In this document: one piece after another, positions 15,870 through 23,552 of the stretch | How positions within the stretch are numbered: the first letter of the stretch is position 1 | How the letters are laid out: the number at the start of each line of letters is the position of its first letter | Source of the DNA: an uncultured Oscillospiraceae bacterium | GTDB lineage: Bacteria > Bacillota > Clostridia > Oscillospirales > Oscillospiraceae | DNA length: 64,000 nucleotides | Direction of reading: 5' to 3' | Assembly (NCBI GenBank): GCA_947589545.1 | Contig: CANQBA010000001.1 | Location: 1 to 64,000 of the forward strand | Notes under the pieces: model-generated | The model's input: the letters and a program-made list of their open reading frames with translations, nothing else | What the model was told of the DNA's origin: nothing | Databases searched by the model: none | Made by a program: the position numbers and the translations under genes

Positions 15870-17108
15870 TTACGCCCCCAGCTCCACGGTGCCGCTCATG
15901 GGCAGGAGCAGGAAATAGGTCTTGCCGGTGCCCAGGGCCACGGGGGTGCCGTCGGTGTAGGTGAAGGTAAAGAAGCCGGTGCGGGAGTCCCGCGACCACT
16001 GGATATCCCTGGCCACGCCGTCCACCATGTATTTCCCGGTGCCGGTGCCCGTCAGCTCCGCCTCCCGGCGGCCCTTGTCGTCGTCGTTCAGTACGTAGAT
16101 CTTGGCGTTCAGGGCGATGATATTGCGCACCTTCACGGTGTCCTTGACGGCGGTGTCGCCCATAAAGCCGCCGAACTGGCTGACCAGGTACTGCCCGCTC
16201 TCCGGGTCGTAGGTGAAGCCGGTGGTCTTGGCGCTTTTGCCGGAGCCGAAGTGGGCGGTGACCGTGACGGCCCGGTCGCCGGTGCGCTCCGTCTCGTCGT
16301 CAAAGGTGAAGGGCGCGGTATAGCCCTCCTTGTGCTCCGTGCGCAGCTTGTATTTTTCGGCGTAGCCGGCCAGCTCCGTGGTCTCCACCACCAGGGCGTG
16401 GACGGTGCCAAAGGTGGATTTCCGGTAGGCGTCCCGGTGGAAGGTCTCGCCGCTGCCGTTGACCCCGTCGATGCGATCCACCTTGTACTTCTGGAAGAAG
16501 GTGTAAGCCCCGGGGCTTCCCCCGGCGTGTATGTAGATGGCGTCCAGACCCAGGGCCATCTCCGCGAAATATTCCCGGGAGGAGCGCACGCCGCCCAGGA
16601 TCTCCATGCCGTCAAAGTCCTCGTAGATGCCCATCAGGCGGGTGATGTTCCCCTCCGCCAGGATCTCGAAGATCATATCCGCCGCCGTGATGCCCGTCTG
16701 GGGCGCGGCGCCCTTGATGTTGTCGAACATGACGGCCCAGGGGCGGCGGGCGGAGATGTCCTCCTCCACCTCCAGATTCGTCAGGGGGCTTCTGGGCTTG
16801 GGCGGCTCCGGGGACGCGGTGTCCTCGGGGGGCTCGGTGGGGGGTTCCGTCTCCGGGGGCGCGGTGTCCTCGGGGGGCTCGGTGGGCGGCTCCGTCACCG
16901 GGGGCGCGGTGTCCTCCGCGGTGTCGCCGGTGGGGGGCGTGGTGTCCTCCCCGCGCTTTAAGGAGCCCAGGGTCATCACCAGCGCGACGGCGGCGATGGC
17001 GACGGCCGCCACAACGCAGATCACGATCCATACGGTCTGCCGCCCGCCGGGGCCGCCCCGGCCTGCGCGTCTGTTCCCCGTCTTTTTCTCTCTATTCACT
17101 GTCGGCAT
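15870..17108 (-). CDS. DUF3048 (YerB-like) exported or membrane-anchored protein
   Basis: 412 residues: short basic cytoplasmic tail, one N-terminal transmembrane segment (about 26-48), a Pro/Glu/Thr-rich linker (about 57-105) and a DUF3048 domain (about 115-405) with RPWAVMFDN, GGVRSSREYF and HAGGSPGAY. Bacillus YerB is a lipoprotein of unclear function; here a membrane anchor replaces the lipobox. ATG 17108 is chosen because GGAGG sits seven bases upstream. It has its own consensus promoter, divergent from the DUF4364 gene. The linker is encoded by 45-bp tandem repeats and would project the domain through the cell wall. Confidence 0.87.
   Translation of the reverse strand: MPTVNREKKTGNRRAGRGGPGGRQTVWIVICVVAAVAIAAVALVMTLGSLKRGEDTTPPTGDTAEDTAPPVTEPPTEPPEDTAPPETEPPTEPPEDTASPEPPKPRSPLTNLEVEEDISARRPWAVMFDNIKGAAPQTGITAADMIFEILAEGNITRLMGIYEDFDGMEILGGVRSSREYFAEMALGLDAIYIHAGGSPGAYTFFQKYKVDRIDGVNGSGETFHRDAYRKSTFGTVHALVVETTELAGYAEKYKLRTEHKEGYTAPFTFDDETERTGDRAVTVTAHFGSGKSAKTTGFTYDPESGQYLVSQFGGFMGDTAVKDTVKVRNIIALNAKIYVLNDDDKGRREAELTGTGTGKYMVDGVARDIQWSRDSRTGFFTFTYTDGTPVALGTGKTYFLLLPMSGTVELGA
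16815..16917 (-). repeat. 45-bp tandem repeat coding a Pro/Glu/Thr linker
   Basis: Two near-identical 45-bp units (16815-16859 and 16860-16904) and a partial third begin with CGCGGTGTCCTC. Each encodes 15 residues of a TEPPTEPPEDTAPPE type. Copy number may vary between strains without changing frame. Confidence 0.85.
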
Positions 17109-17147
17109 AGATCTGCCTCCGTTTCTGTAGGATTCTTCCACCGCCCT

Positions 17148-17176
17148 ATTGTACCGCTTTTTTATTGTTATGTCAA
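17148..17176 (-). promoter_or_regulatory. Sigma A promoter of the DUF3048 gene
   Basis: Minus strand TTGACA (17171-17176), 17-base spacer, TACAAT (17148-17153). Confidence 0.8.
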
Positions 17177-17204
17177 CTTCAAAACGCCGAAAATAAGAAA
17201 ATAC

Positions 17205-17233
17205 TTGTTAAGCGGTCCCGGGTCGTGTATAAT
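17205..17233 (+). promoter_or_regulatory. Sigma A promoter of the DUF4364 gene
   Basis: TTGTTA (17205-17210), 17-base spacer, TATAAT (17228-17233); TSS about 27 bases before the start codon. Confidence 0.8.
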
Positions 17234-17266
17234 CAGAGCAGGAAAACAGCAGAAGGAGGCGTCAAG

Positions 17267-17797
17267 GTGGAAAATCGGCTTGGTTTTATTCACAGCGAGA
17301 TGGAGCTGAAGGTACTCATCCTGTTCATTCTCCGCCGTCTGCCGGAGCGGGCGGCCTTTGAGGAGCTGACGGACATGACGCTTCTCACCGACGGGGCCAT
17401 CGACTATTTCGACTTCACCCAAAGCCTGTCGGATCTGGTGGACACGGAGCACGTGAGCCTGACGGAGGACGGCTATCTCATCACCGAGAAGGGGCGGGTC
17501 AACGGCGAGACCATGGAGAGCTCGCTGCCCTACTCCGTCCGTGTCCGGGCGGAAAAGGCGGCCTCCACCCTGGCCAATCTCCAGCGCCGGCGGAGCATGA
17601 TCACCGCCAGCCACGAGATGCGCAACCGGGGCGGCTTCACGGTGAAGCTGAGCATGTCCGACGGCCTGGGGCCCATCCTGTCCCTGGAGCTGCTCACCGG
17701 CGACGATAAGCAGTCCGAGCAGATCGAGGAGAATTTCAAGAAAAACGCCGAAAAGCTCTACGGCAGGATCGTAGAGCTGCTGATGGAGGGGCAGTAG
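17267..17797 (+). CDS. DUF4364 family protein (winged-helix-like)
   Basis: 176 residues with an N-terminal winged-helix-like region (LKVLILFILRRLPERAAFEELT, then DYFDFTQSLSDLVDTEHV and a wing GYLITEKG). The family is common and conserved in Clostridia; I know no characterised member, and DNA binding is inferred from fold similarity. GTG 17267 is set by AGGAGG nine bases upstream. Monocistronic under its own promoter; the stop is followed within 35 bases by a family B repeat. Confidence 0.85.
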   Translation: MENRLGFIHSEMELKVLILFILRRLPERAAFEELTDMTLLTDGAIDYFDFTQSLSDLVDTEHVSLTEDGYLITEKGRVNGETMESSLPYSVRVRAEKAASTLANLQRRRSMITASHEMRNRGGFTVKLSMSDGLGPILSLELLTGDDKQSEQIEENFKKNAEKLYGRIVELLMEGQ

Positions 17798-17830
17798 GGG
17801 CCGCCTTGCCCCGGCGGGGGGTTTATTTTT

Positions 17831-17954
17831 ATAAGGTTTCCGCCCTTATAGGGCGGAGGAGATTTGCTTTCTCCTCTTTTGTTGCCTTTTCTCCTTTTGA
17901 AAATCCAAGAGGAGAAAGCAAATTCCCGTCCGCCGTTAAGGCGGACAACCTTAT
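17831..17954. repeat. Family B repeat, palindromic short form
   Basis: Between two convergent genes. ATAAGG (17831), hairpin CCGCCCTTATAGGGCGG (17840-17856), TTTGCTTTCTCCTCTTTTG arm (17863-17881) and CAAGAGGAGAAAGCAAAT (17906-17923), hairpin GTCCGCC GTTAA GGCGGAC (17928-17946), CCTTAT (17949). The whole 124 bp is one imperfect palindrome. A further GGCGGACACCTTAT end touches the Arc-like gene stop at 17982. Confidence 0.8.
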
Positions 17955-17981
17955 TCCCCCCGCCGGGGCAAGGCGGACACC

Positions 17982-18212
17982 TTATTTCAAGCCCTTCCGC
18001 TTCTTTACCGCCTCCGTCAGGATATACTCGATCTGGCCGTTGATAGAGCGGAAATCCTCCTCCGCCCAGGCGGCCAGCTCGCTCCAGAGGGTGACGGACA
18101 GCCGCAGCGGCACCTGCTTTTTGGCCGATTCCTTCGCCTTCAGCTCCCGCTCCAGGGCCTCAATGCGCTCCAATCTCTCCCGCAGGGCCTGTTCGCGCTC
18201 CTCGGGGGTCAT
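17982..18212 (-). CDS. Arc-like ribbon-helix-helix DNA-binding protein
   Basis: 76 residues: a charged helical N-terminus (about 1-35, possible coiled coil, EREQALRERLERIEALERE) and a C-terminal ribbon-helix-helix domain: beta strand KKQVPLRLSV, helix LWSELAAWAEEDF, turn RSINGQIEYIL, where the RS-[VI]-N-x-[EQ]-I pattern matches phage P22 Arc. The start codon overlaps the upstream SPFH stop (TGATG), so translation is coupled. Likely a dimeric repressor; the palindrome over the operon promoter is the obvious target (inference). The stop codon is the edge of a family B repeat. Confidence 0.82.
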   Translation of the reverse strand: MTPEEREQALRERLERIEALERELKAKESAKKQVPLRLSVTLWSELAAWAEEDFRSINGQIEYILTEAVKKRKGLK

Positions 18213-19222
18213 CAGTAGAGGCTCCCGGAGTTGACGATGGGCTGGGCGTCCTTGTTGCCGCACAGCACCACCAGGAGGTTGGACACCATGGCGGCCTTGC
18301 GCTCCTCGTCCAGATTCACCACCTCGTCCTCGTTAAGGCGTTCGATGGCCATTTTCACCATGCCCACGGCCCCGTCCACGATCTTCTGGCGGGCGGCGAT
18401 GATGGCCACGGCCTGCTGGCGCTGGAGCATGGCGGCGGCGATCTCCTCGGCGTAGGCCAGGTGGGTGATGCGCACCTCCTCGATGGAAAGGCCGGCGGGG
18501 GCCACGCGCTTTTGCAGCTCGTCGCGCATCATGTCCGCGATCTCGATAGCGGAGGAGCGCAGAGTTTTCTCCTTCACGCCGTCGTCGTCATCGTCGTCGT
18601 CAAACACGTCGTAGGGATAGAGCCGGGCGATGTTGCGGATGGTGGAGTCGGTCTGGATGTTCAAAAACTCCTGAAAGTTCTCCACGGCGAAGGCCGCCAG
18701 AGTGGGGTTCTCCACGTGCCAGATCACCACCGCGCCGATGATGATGGGGTTGCCCAACACGTCGTTGACCTTCTGCTTCTGGTTGTTCAGGGTCTGGGTC
18801 TTGAGGCTGATGCCCTTGCCCACGCCCACGGAGACCGCGGCGGTCTTGCCCTCCGCCTGCATCTCCTTGCTCTTGGCCTGGGCGGCGCCGAGGGCCGCGT
18901 TGTAGGTGGGGCTGAAGGAGACGGCGAAGGGGTTGACATAATAAAATCCGCTCTTCTTCACCGTGCCGTAATACTGGCCGAACAGCGTGAAGACCCGGGC
19001 CTCGTTGGGCTTGACGATCTTCAGGCCCGCCATCAGGACGGGGCAGAGAACCGTGGTCAGGAAGCCCACGATCATCACCAGGAAGCCCAGATCCGTCCAG
19101 GCGGCCAGCCCCACGCCAAAGACTATCAGCACTATCCCCAGTACGACCCCCGCCAGCAGCAGGAGCAGCATAAGGCCGCCGGACTTGGGGTGGAGCTCTT
19201 TTTCTTTGATATCCGTTTTCAT
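18212..19222 (-). CDS. SPFH / band-7 domain membrane protein
   Basis: 336 residues: two N-terminal transmembrane segments (about 15-42 and 47-68), an SPFH/prohibitin domain (about 68-275) beginning LKIVKPNEARVFTLFGQYYG, and helical EEIAAAMLQRQQAVAIIAARQKIVDGA typical of SPFH C-termini, then a QPIVNSG tail. Family members scaffold membrane microdomains or work with membrane proteases. A run of seven aspartates (around 205-211) interrupts the domain. AAAAGGAGG lies before the ATG. First gene of a two-gene operon with the Arc-like regulator. The substrate or partner is unknown. Confidence 0.9.
   Translation of the reverse strand: MKTDIKEKELHPKSGGLMLLLLLAGVVLGIVLIVFGVGLAAWTDLGFLVMIVGFLTTVLCPVLMAGLKIVKPNEARVFTLFGQYYGTVKKSGFYYVNPFAVSFSPTYNAALGAAQAKSKEMQAEGKTAAVSVGVGKGISLKTQTLNNQKQKVNDVLGNPIIIGAVVIWHVENPTLAAFAVENFQEFLNIQTDSTIRNIARLYPYDVFDDDDDDDGVKEKTLRSSAIEIADMMRDELQKRVAPAGLSIEEVRITHLAYAEEIAAAMLQRQQAVAIIAARQKIVDGAVGMVKMAIERLNEDEVVNLDEERKAAMVSNLLVVLCGNKDAQPIVNSGSLY
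18581..18601 (-). repeat. Trinucleotide (GAC/GAT)7 tract in the SPFH gene
   Basis: Seven consecutive Asp codons, read as GTC/ATC triplets on the plus strand. A length-variable microsatellite candidate within coding sequence. Confidence 0.7.
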
Positions 19223-19247
19223 AGGGTTTTCCTCCTTTTAACTTATG

Positions 19248-19286
19248 TGATATCATAATGATATCATTCCAATATCCGCCTGTCAA
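19248..19286 (-). promoter_or_regulatory. SPFH operon promoter with overlapping palindromic operator
   Basis: Minus strand TTGACA (19281-19286), 17-base spacer, TATCAT (19258-19263). A perfect 9-1-9 palindrome TGATATCAT-A-ATGATATCA (19248-19266) covers the -10 box and presumed start site. A bound dimer would block the promoter; the Arc-like protein encoded in the same operon is the likely ligand. Confidence 0.75.
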
Positions 19287-19316
19287 GGGGAAAACCGGAA
19301 AAATACGAAAAAAATG

Positions 19317-19970
19317 TCAGACCCCCAGCAGGCGGCACAGGGCCTCCGGGGTCTCGGCGGTCATGACGGCCCCGGCGCTCTCCAGCTCCTCCCGGGTGCC
19401 GTAGCCCCAGAGGACGCCGGCGGTGCGGATGCCAAAGGCGGCGGCCCCCTCCACGTCGTACTTGCGGTCGCCCACCATCAGGGTTCTGGAAAGGTCGGTG
19501 ACGGGCAGGGTGTCCAGGATATACCGGATCACGTCGGCCTTCTCCACCCGGCCCAGGGTGATCTCGGAGCCGGCCATAAAGTCGAAATACCGGCTCAGGC
19601 CGAAGTGCTCCATGACGATATCCACGCCCTTCTGCCACTTGGAGGAGGCCACCACCAGCCGCTTCCCGGCCCGTTTGCACCGGGCGAGCATCTCCTCCAC
19701 GCCGGGGTAGACGCTGTTCTCAAAAATGCCCTTGGGCAGGTAGTACTCCAGGTAGTACTGCATGATCTCGTCGTACCGCTCCAGGGGCACGCCGTAGGTG
19801 ACGGTGAAGGAGGTTCTCAGCGGGGGGCCCACCACCTGCTTCAGCTCCTCGTGGCTCTCCGGCTCGATGCCAAAGGCGCTGAGAGCGTGGTGGAAGGAGT
19901 TCATGACGCCGGGGGCGGAGTCGGTGACGGTGCCGTCCAGGTCGAAAAGAAGGGTGTCATATACAGGCAT
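19317..19970 (-). CDS. HAD-family phosphatase (phosphoglycolate phosphatase-like)
   Basis: 217 residues, cytoplasmic. HAD motif I FDLDGTVTDS (around residue 7), a helical cap (about 15-90), motif II VASSK (around 108), motif III lysine in GRVEKADVI, and motif IV MVGDRKYDVEGA (around 165). Resembles Gph/PgmB-like enzymes; the exact phosphate ester cannot be read from sequence. ATG 19970 chosen because GAGG is seven bases upstream; an ATG six bases earlier has poor spacing. It begins ten bases after the pcrA stop and is surely in the same transcript. Confidence 0.88.
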   Translation of the reverse strand: MPVYDTLLFDLDGTVTDSAPGVMNSFHHALSAFGIEPESHEELKQVVGPPLRTSFTVTYGVPLERYDEIMQYYLEYYLPKGIFENSVYPGVEEMLARCKRAGKRLVVASSKWQKGVDIVMEHFGLSRYFDFMAGSEITLGRVEKADVIRYILDTLPVTDLSRTLMVGDRKYDVEGAAAFGIRTAGVLWGYGTREELESAGAVMTAETPEALCRLLGV

Positions 19971-19979
19971 GGTCATACC

Positions 19980-22463
19980 TCACAGCTTCTTGATAAAGGG
20001 GCCGGCGGCCTTGAGCATCAGGCGCTTGGCCGTCCCGGCGAAGTCCACGGTCAGCAGGGCGTCGCCGGGCATTTTGGTAATCTGGGTCACCGTGCCCTGG
20101 CCGAACACCTTGTGGCGGATGATATCCCCCGGGGCCAGCTCCGGGAGTGCCGGCCCTGTGGGGGCGGGCGTCACCGGGCGCCTGGGCGCGGGGCTGGCGG
20201 GGGCTTTTTTGACGGTGACGGGGGGCTGGCCCCGGTCAAAGGAGCCGCCCCGGGGGCTCTGGGCGGCGCGGCCCCAGGCCGGTTCCCCGGCGCTCCGGCG
20301 CTCCCGGTACTCGTAGTCCATATACTCCGGATCCGGCTCGCGGATCCAGCCGTCCCGGGCCGGCAGCTCCGGCTTGTCGATGTGCTCGTCGGGGATCTCC
20401 TCCACGAACCGGGAGACGGAATTGGAGGTGGTGCGGCCAAAGAGCATCCGCCTCTGGGCGGCGGTGAGGGTCAGCCGCTTCTTGGCCCGGGTCAGGGCCA
20501 CGTAGCACAGCCTGCGCTCCTCCTCCATCTCCTCCGGCTCGCCGATGGTGCGGGCGGTGGGGAAGATGCCGTCCTCCATCCCGGCGATGAACACCCAGGG
20601 GAACTCCAGCCCCTTGGCGGCGTGGACGGTCATCATCACAACGCTGTCCTCCCCCGCCTCCAGGCTGTCAAGGTCTGTGTACAGGGCGATCTCGTCTAAA
20701 AAGCCCGCCAGGGAGGGCGTCTCGGCCCGGGAGGCGTAGGAGACGATGTTGCTCTTCAACTCCTTGATGTTGTCGATCCGGGCCAGGGCTTCGTCGGAGT
20801 CCCCCAGGGCCGCCAGGTACCCGGTCTTGTCCAGCATGGCGTCGTAGAAGTCCTCTAAAGGCAGCTCCCCGGCCAGCTTCCGCAGCTCCATCAGGAGCAG
20901 GATAAAGCCCGTCAGCTTCCCCGCCGCGCTTTTCAGCTCCGGGTAATTGGCCGCGTCGGCGGCGATGTCCAAAAGGGGCCTGCCCTTCCCGGCGGCGATG
21001 GCGCGCAGGCGCTCCACGGTGGCGGCGCCGATGCCCCGGGGCGGGTTGTTGATGATCCGCAAAAGCCGCAGATCGTCCGCCGGGTTGTGGATGACGCTGA
21101 GATAGGCGGTGATGTCCTTGATCTCCATGCGGTCGAAGAACCTGGTGCCCCCCACCACCCGGTAGGGGATGCTCATGCGCTTGAAGGCGTACTCCAGCCG
21201 GTTGGACTGAGCGTTCATCCGGTAGAGCACCGCGAAGTCCCCCCAATGCATCCCGGCGGCCACGCCGTCCACGATCCGGGCGGCTATGTAGGCGGCTTCG
21301 GCGTCGTCGTTCTCCGCCAGATACAGCTTCAACCGCTCTCCCGCCCCGGCGTCCGTCCACAGGTTCTTGCCCCGGCGCTCATGATTATTGCGGATGACGC
21401 TGTTGGCCGCCTCCAGGATGTGGCCCGTGGAGCGGTAATTCTGCTCCAGCTTGATGATCCGGGCGTCCTGGAAGCGCTTTTCGAAGCCCAGGATATTCTC
21501 GATGGTGGCGCCCCGGAAGCGGTAGATGCTCTGGTCGTCGTCGCCCACCACGCAAATGTTCCGGGTCCGGCCCGCCAGGTAAGAGGCAAGCATGTACTGC
21601 AGGGCGCTGGTGTCCTGATACTCGTCCACCAGCACGTATTGGAATTGCCTCTGCCACCGCTCCCGCACCTCCGGGCAGTCGTGGAAGAGCTTGACGGTGT
21701 AGAAAATGAGGTCGTCAAAATCCAAAGCGTCGGCGGAGAGCAGCCGCCGGGAATACATGGTATACGCCTGGGCGACAGCCTTTTTCCGGGGGTCGAAGCC
21801 CTTTTCCGCGGCGGCGGCGTAGTCGGCGGCGGAGAGGAAGCTGTCCTTGGCGCGGCTGATCTCCGAAAGGACGCTCTTCACCGGGAAGACCTTCTCGTCC
21901 ATGTTCAGCTCCTTCAGCACCCGCTTCATCACCGCCTGGGAGTCGGCGGCGTCGTAGATGGCGAAGGAGGTGTCGATGCACAGGGCGTCGATGCTCCGCC
22001 GGAGGATCCGCACACAGGCGGAGTGGAAGGTCATGGCCCATACCTCCTCCGCGCCGGGGCCCAGCCGCGCCTGGAGGCGGCTTTTCAGCTCCCCGGCGGC
22101 CTTGTTGGTGAAGGTGATGGCGATGATCCGCCAGGGCTCCACCGGCTCTAAGGCGCAAAGCTCCCGGATCTCCGGGGCGGGGGGCGTCCTCTCCGCCACC
22201 GCCTTCTCCAGAAGGGCCAGCTCCGCCTCCCCCAGCTCCTTTGGCACCTCGTCGGAATCCGACGCCCTGCCGTAGCGTATGAGGTTGGCCACCCGGTCGA
22301 TGAGCACCGTGGTCTTGCCGCTCCCGGCCCCGGCCAGCAGCAGCAGCGGCCCCTCCGTGGTCATCACGGCCTTGCGCTGCATGTCGTTGAGGCGGGCGAA
22401 ATCCCGGGCGATCAGCTCCCGCCGGGCCGCCGCCACGCGTTTTTCCAATGCCTGTCTGTCCAT
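19980..22463 (-). CDS. pcrA: ATP-dependent DNA helicase PcrA/UvrD
   Basis: Superfamily 1A 3'-5' helicase for repair and removal of replication or transcription blocks. 827 residues: Q-motif LNDMQRKAV, Walker A AGAGSGKTT (around 44), motif Ia ITFTNKAAGELKSR, DEYQDT (motif II, around 270), VVGDDDQSIYRFRGA (motif III), LEQNYRST (motif IV), VHAAKGLEFPWVFIAGMEDGIFP (motif V, split by TVHA), ALTRAKKRL (motif VI) and a C-terminal Tudor-like RNA-polymerase-binding domain with GDIIRHKVFGQGTV. Complete. The ribosome binding site is weak (AGGTATTTTT ATG). Confidence 0.96.
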   Translation of the reverse strand: MDRQALEKRVAAARRELIARDFARLNDMQRKAVMTTEGPLLLLAGAGSGKTTVLIDRVANLIRYGRASDSDEVPKELGEAELALLEKAVAERTPPAPEIRELCALEPVEPWRIIAITFTNKAAGELKSRLQARLGPGAEEVWAMTFHSACVRILRRSIDALCIDTSFAIYDAADSQAVMKRVLKELNMDEKVFPVKSVLSEISRAKDSFLSAADYAAAAEKGFDPRKKAVAQAYTMYSRRLLSADALDFDDLIFYTVKLFHDCPEVRERWQRQFQYVLVDEYQDTSALQYMLASYLAGRTRNICVVGDDDQSIYRFRGATIENILGFEKRFQDARIIKLEQNYRSTGHILEAANSVIRNNHERRGKNLWTDAGAGERLKLYLAENDDAEAAYIAARIVDGVAAGMHWGDFAVLYRMNAQSNRLEYAFKRMSIPYRVVGGTRFFDRMEIKDITAYLSVIHNPADDLRLLRIINNPPRGIGAATVERLRAIAAGKGRPLLDIAADAANYPELKSAAGKLTGFILLLMELRKLAGELPLEDFYDAMLDKTGYLAALGDSDEALARIDNIKELKSNIVSYASRAETPSLAGFLDEIALYTDLDSLEAGEDSVVMMTVHAAKGLEFPWVFIAGMEDGIFPTARTIGEPEEMEEERRLCYVALTRAKKRLTLTAAQRRMLFGRTTSNSVSRFVEEIPDEHIDKPELPARDGWIREPDPEYMDYEYRERRSAGEPAWGRAAQSPRGGSFDRGQPPVTVKKAPASPAPRRPVTPAPTGPALPELAPGDIIRHKVFGQGTVTQITKMPGDALLTVDFAGTAKRLMLKAAGPFIKKL

Positions 22464-22495
22464 AAAAATACCTGTCTTTTCTCGATTTGCTCCCC

Positions 22496-22524
22496 ATTAT
22501 ACACCAGGAGCGGCGAAATGAAAA
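22496..22524 (-). promoter_or_regulatory. Sigma A promoter of pcrA-HAD operon
   Basis: Minus strand TTTTCA (22519-22524), 17-base spacer, TATAAT (22496-22501), about 30 bases before pcrA. Confidence 0.6.
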
Positions 22525-22612
22525 GAGGGAAAAAAGCAGGGAGGATTTTACAAATTCGCCGGTGCAGTATCGACTTCCCGAAAAATTTTCGTTAAACGCC
22601 GTACGTTCCGCG

Positions 22613-23308
22613 TCAGGGGCAGCCACGGGGGCGTTGGCTGGGGGACGGCGGGGACAGCGTGCCCGCGAAATAGCCGGGGTGGAGCTGTAGAAACCTCTGC
22701 GTCGCCATACGGCTTACTTGCTTGGGCGAGCTGGCGGGATAGGCCGCGCCGATCTCCTCCCGGAGCCGCCGCGTCTCCGCCTCATAGTCGAACTCCACCT
22801 GCTTGACCGCTTCTGTCTTGCCAGTTGAAGCTTTCCACACACTTTCCACACTCTCTCCACATGGTTTTCCACATGTTTTTCCACAGGCCGTGCCGGCGGG
22901 GGCGGGCGTGGACTTTTTCTTTTCTTGATTTTCTTTTTCCGTTTCCTTTTCCGTTTCTATTTCTATTTCTTTTTCTATTTCTGTTTCTGTTTCTATAGGC
23001 AATGCCGTGGCATTGCCGGCCCACCGCTTGCGGCTGATCTCGGCCTGACGCTGAGAATATTTTTTTCGCCGCTGGATCTCGAAATCCGCCCGCTCATTGT
23101 AATATCTCCCGTCCTCGTCTACGCTGAGCAGCCTCATGAGATTGTTGGACAGATAGCCTACGGCAGTCTCCATCGCCTCCAGCTCCAGATGGCCGTGCTG
23201 CTGCTGAAGGCAGATGAGGGTGATGAACTGTCCGCGCTCCTCCATGGACAGAAGATATGTAGCGCTGAGAAAGTCCGATGTGTATAAAAGCATCGCCGGG
23301 TCTTTCAA
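22613..23308 (-). CDS. Replisome-organiser-like / DUF1376-like protein
   Basis: 231 residues. The N-terminal 75 residues (MLLYTSDFLSATYLLSMEER, GQFITLICLQQQHGHL) look like the winged-helix N-domain of phage replication-initiation proteins of the DUF1376 type. Then come IQRRKKYSQRQAEISRKRW, a charged low-complexity region of repeating ET/EI/EK (about 100-125), a C-G-K repeat region and a helical C-terminus. TTG 23308 is chosen: AGGAGGG lies seven bases upstream and the -35 box excludes the longer frame. No other phage genes are near, so it is either a domesticated remnant or a chromosomal family. Function unproven. Confidence 0.6.
   Translation of the reverse strand: MKDPAMLLYTSDFLSATYLLSMEERGQFITLICLQQQHGHLELEAMETAVGYLSNNLMRLLSVDEDGRYYNERADFEIQRRKKYSQRQAEISRKRWAGNATALPIETETEIEKEIEIETEKETEKENQEKKKSTPAPAGTACGKTCGKPCGESVESVWKASTGKTEAVKQVEFDYEAETRRLREEIGAAYPASSPKQVSRMATQRFLQLHPGYFAGTLSPPSPSQRPRGCP
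22834..22885 (-). repeat. Five TCCACA iteron-like repeats at helical spacing
   Basis: TCCACA at 22834, 22845, 22856, 22868 and 22880, start-to-start 11, 11, 12 and 12 bases, all in one orientation. Two read TTTTCCACA, one mismatch from the DnaA box TTATCCACA. In protein they encode the C-G-K / V-W-K repeats. Confidence 0.7.
22912..22996 (-). repeat. Polypyrimidine/polypurine tract with hexamer repeats
   Basis: About 85 bases of mainly C and T on the plus strand, with TTTCTA, TTTCTG and TTTCCG units repeated in steps of six. It encodes alternating Glu with Thr, Ile or Lys. It lies 27 bases from the iteron-like array. Six-base slippage would preserve frame. Confidence 0.75.
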
Positions 23309-23348
23309 AAACCGTCCCTCCTTTGGACTCGTTTTATTGGATGCTGGC

Positions 23349-23377
23349 ATTATACCACAAACGAAGTATATTGTCAA
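23349..23377 (-). promoter_or_regulatory. Consensus sigma A promoter of the replisome-organiser-like gene
   Basis: Minus strand TTGACA (23372-23377), 17-base spacer, TATAAT (23349-23354). The spacer and -10 contain a TATAC/GTATA inverted repeat, a possible operator. Confidence 0.85.
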
Positions 23378-23418
23378 GAGGAATACTTAAAAAAGATTAA
23401 ATAATTTTTAGATAAAGC

Positions 23419-23447
23419 AACATCCCCGGTTGGGGGCGTTTTTTTAA
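23419..23447 (+). terminator. Short GC hairpin with T7 run upstream of blaI
   Basis: CATCCCC GGTT GGGGGCG followed by seven T. No plus-strand gene precedes it, so it would stop antisense transcription of the divergent gene or an unseen short RNA before the blaI promoter. Confidence 0.45.
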
Positions 23448-23456
23448 ATTTTCCTG

Positions 23457-23512
23457 TTGACAAAGCGCGACTATTGTGATAGTCTATCCATAGGATGACT
23501 ATTGCAATAGTA
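23457..23512 (+). promoter_or_regulatory. blaI promoter with two operator palindromes
   Basis: TTGACA (23457-23462) with a weak -10 near 23480 (TAGTCT). Two palindromes, GACTATTGTGATAGTC (23469-23484) and GACTATTGCAATAGTA (23497-23512), 28 bases centre to centre, fit BlaI/MecI/CopY-type dyads. The first covers the spacer and -10, the second the likely start site: autorepression by BlaI. Confidence 0.8.
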
Positions 23513-23552
23513 ACATCATGCCCTGTCCAAAGGGGCACAGGAGGGAAGCACA

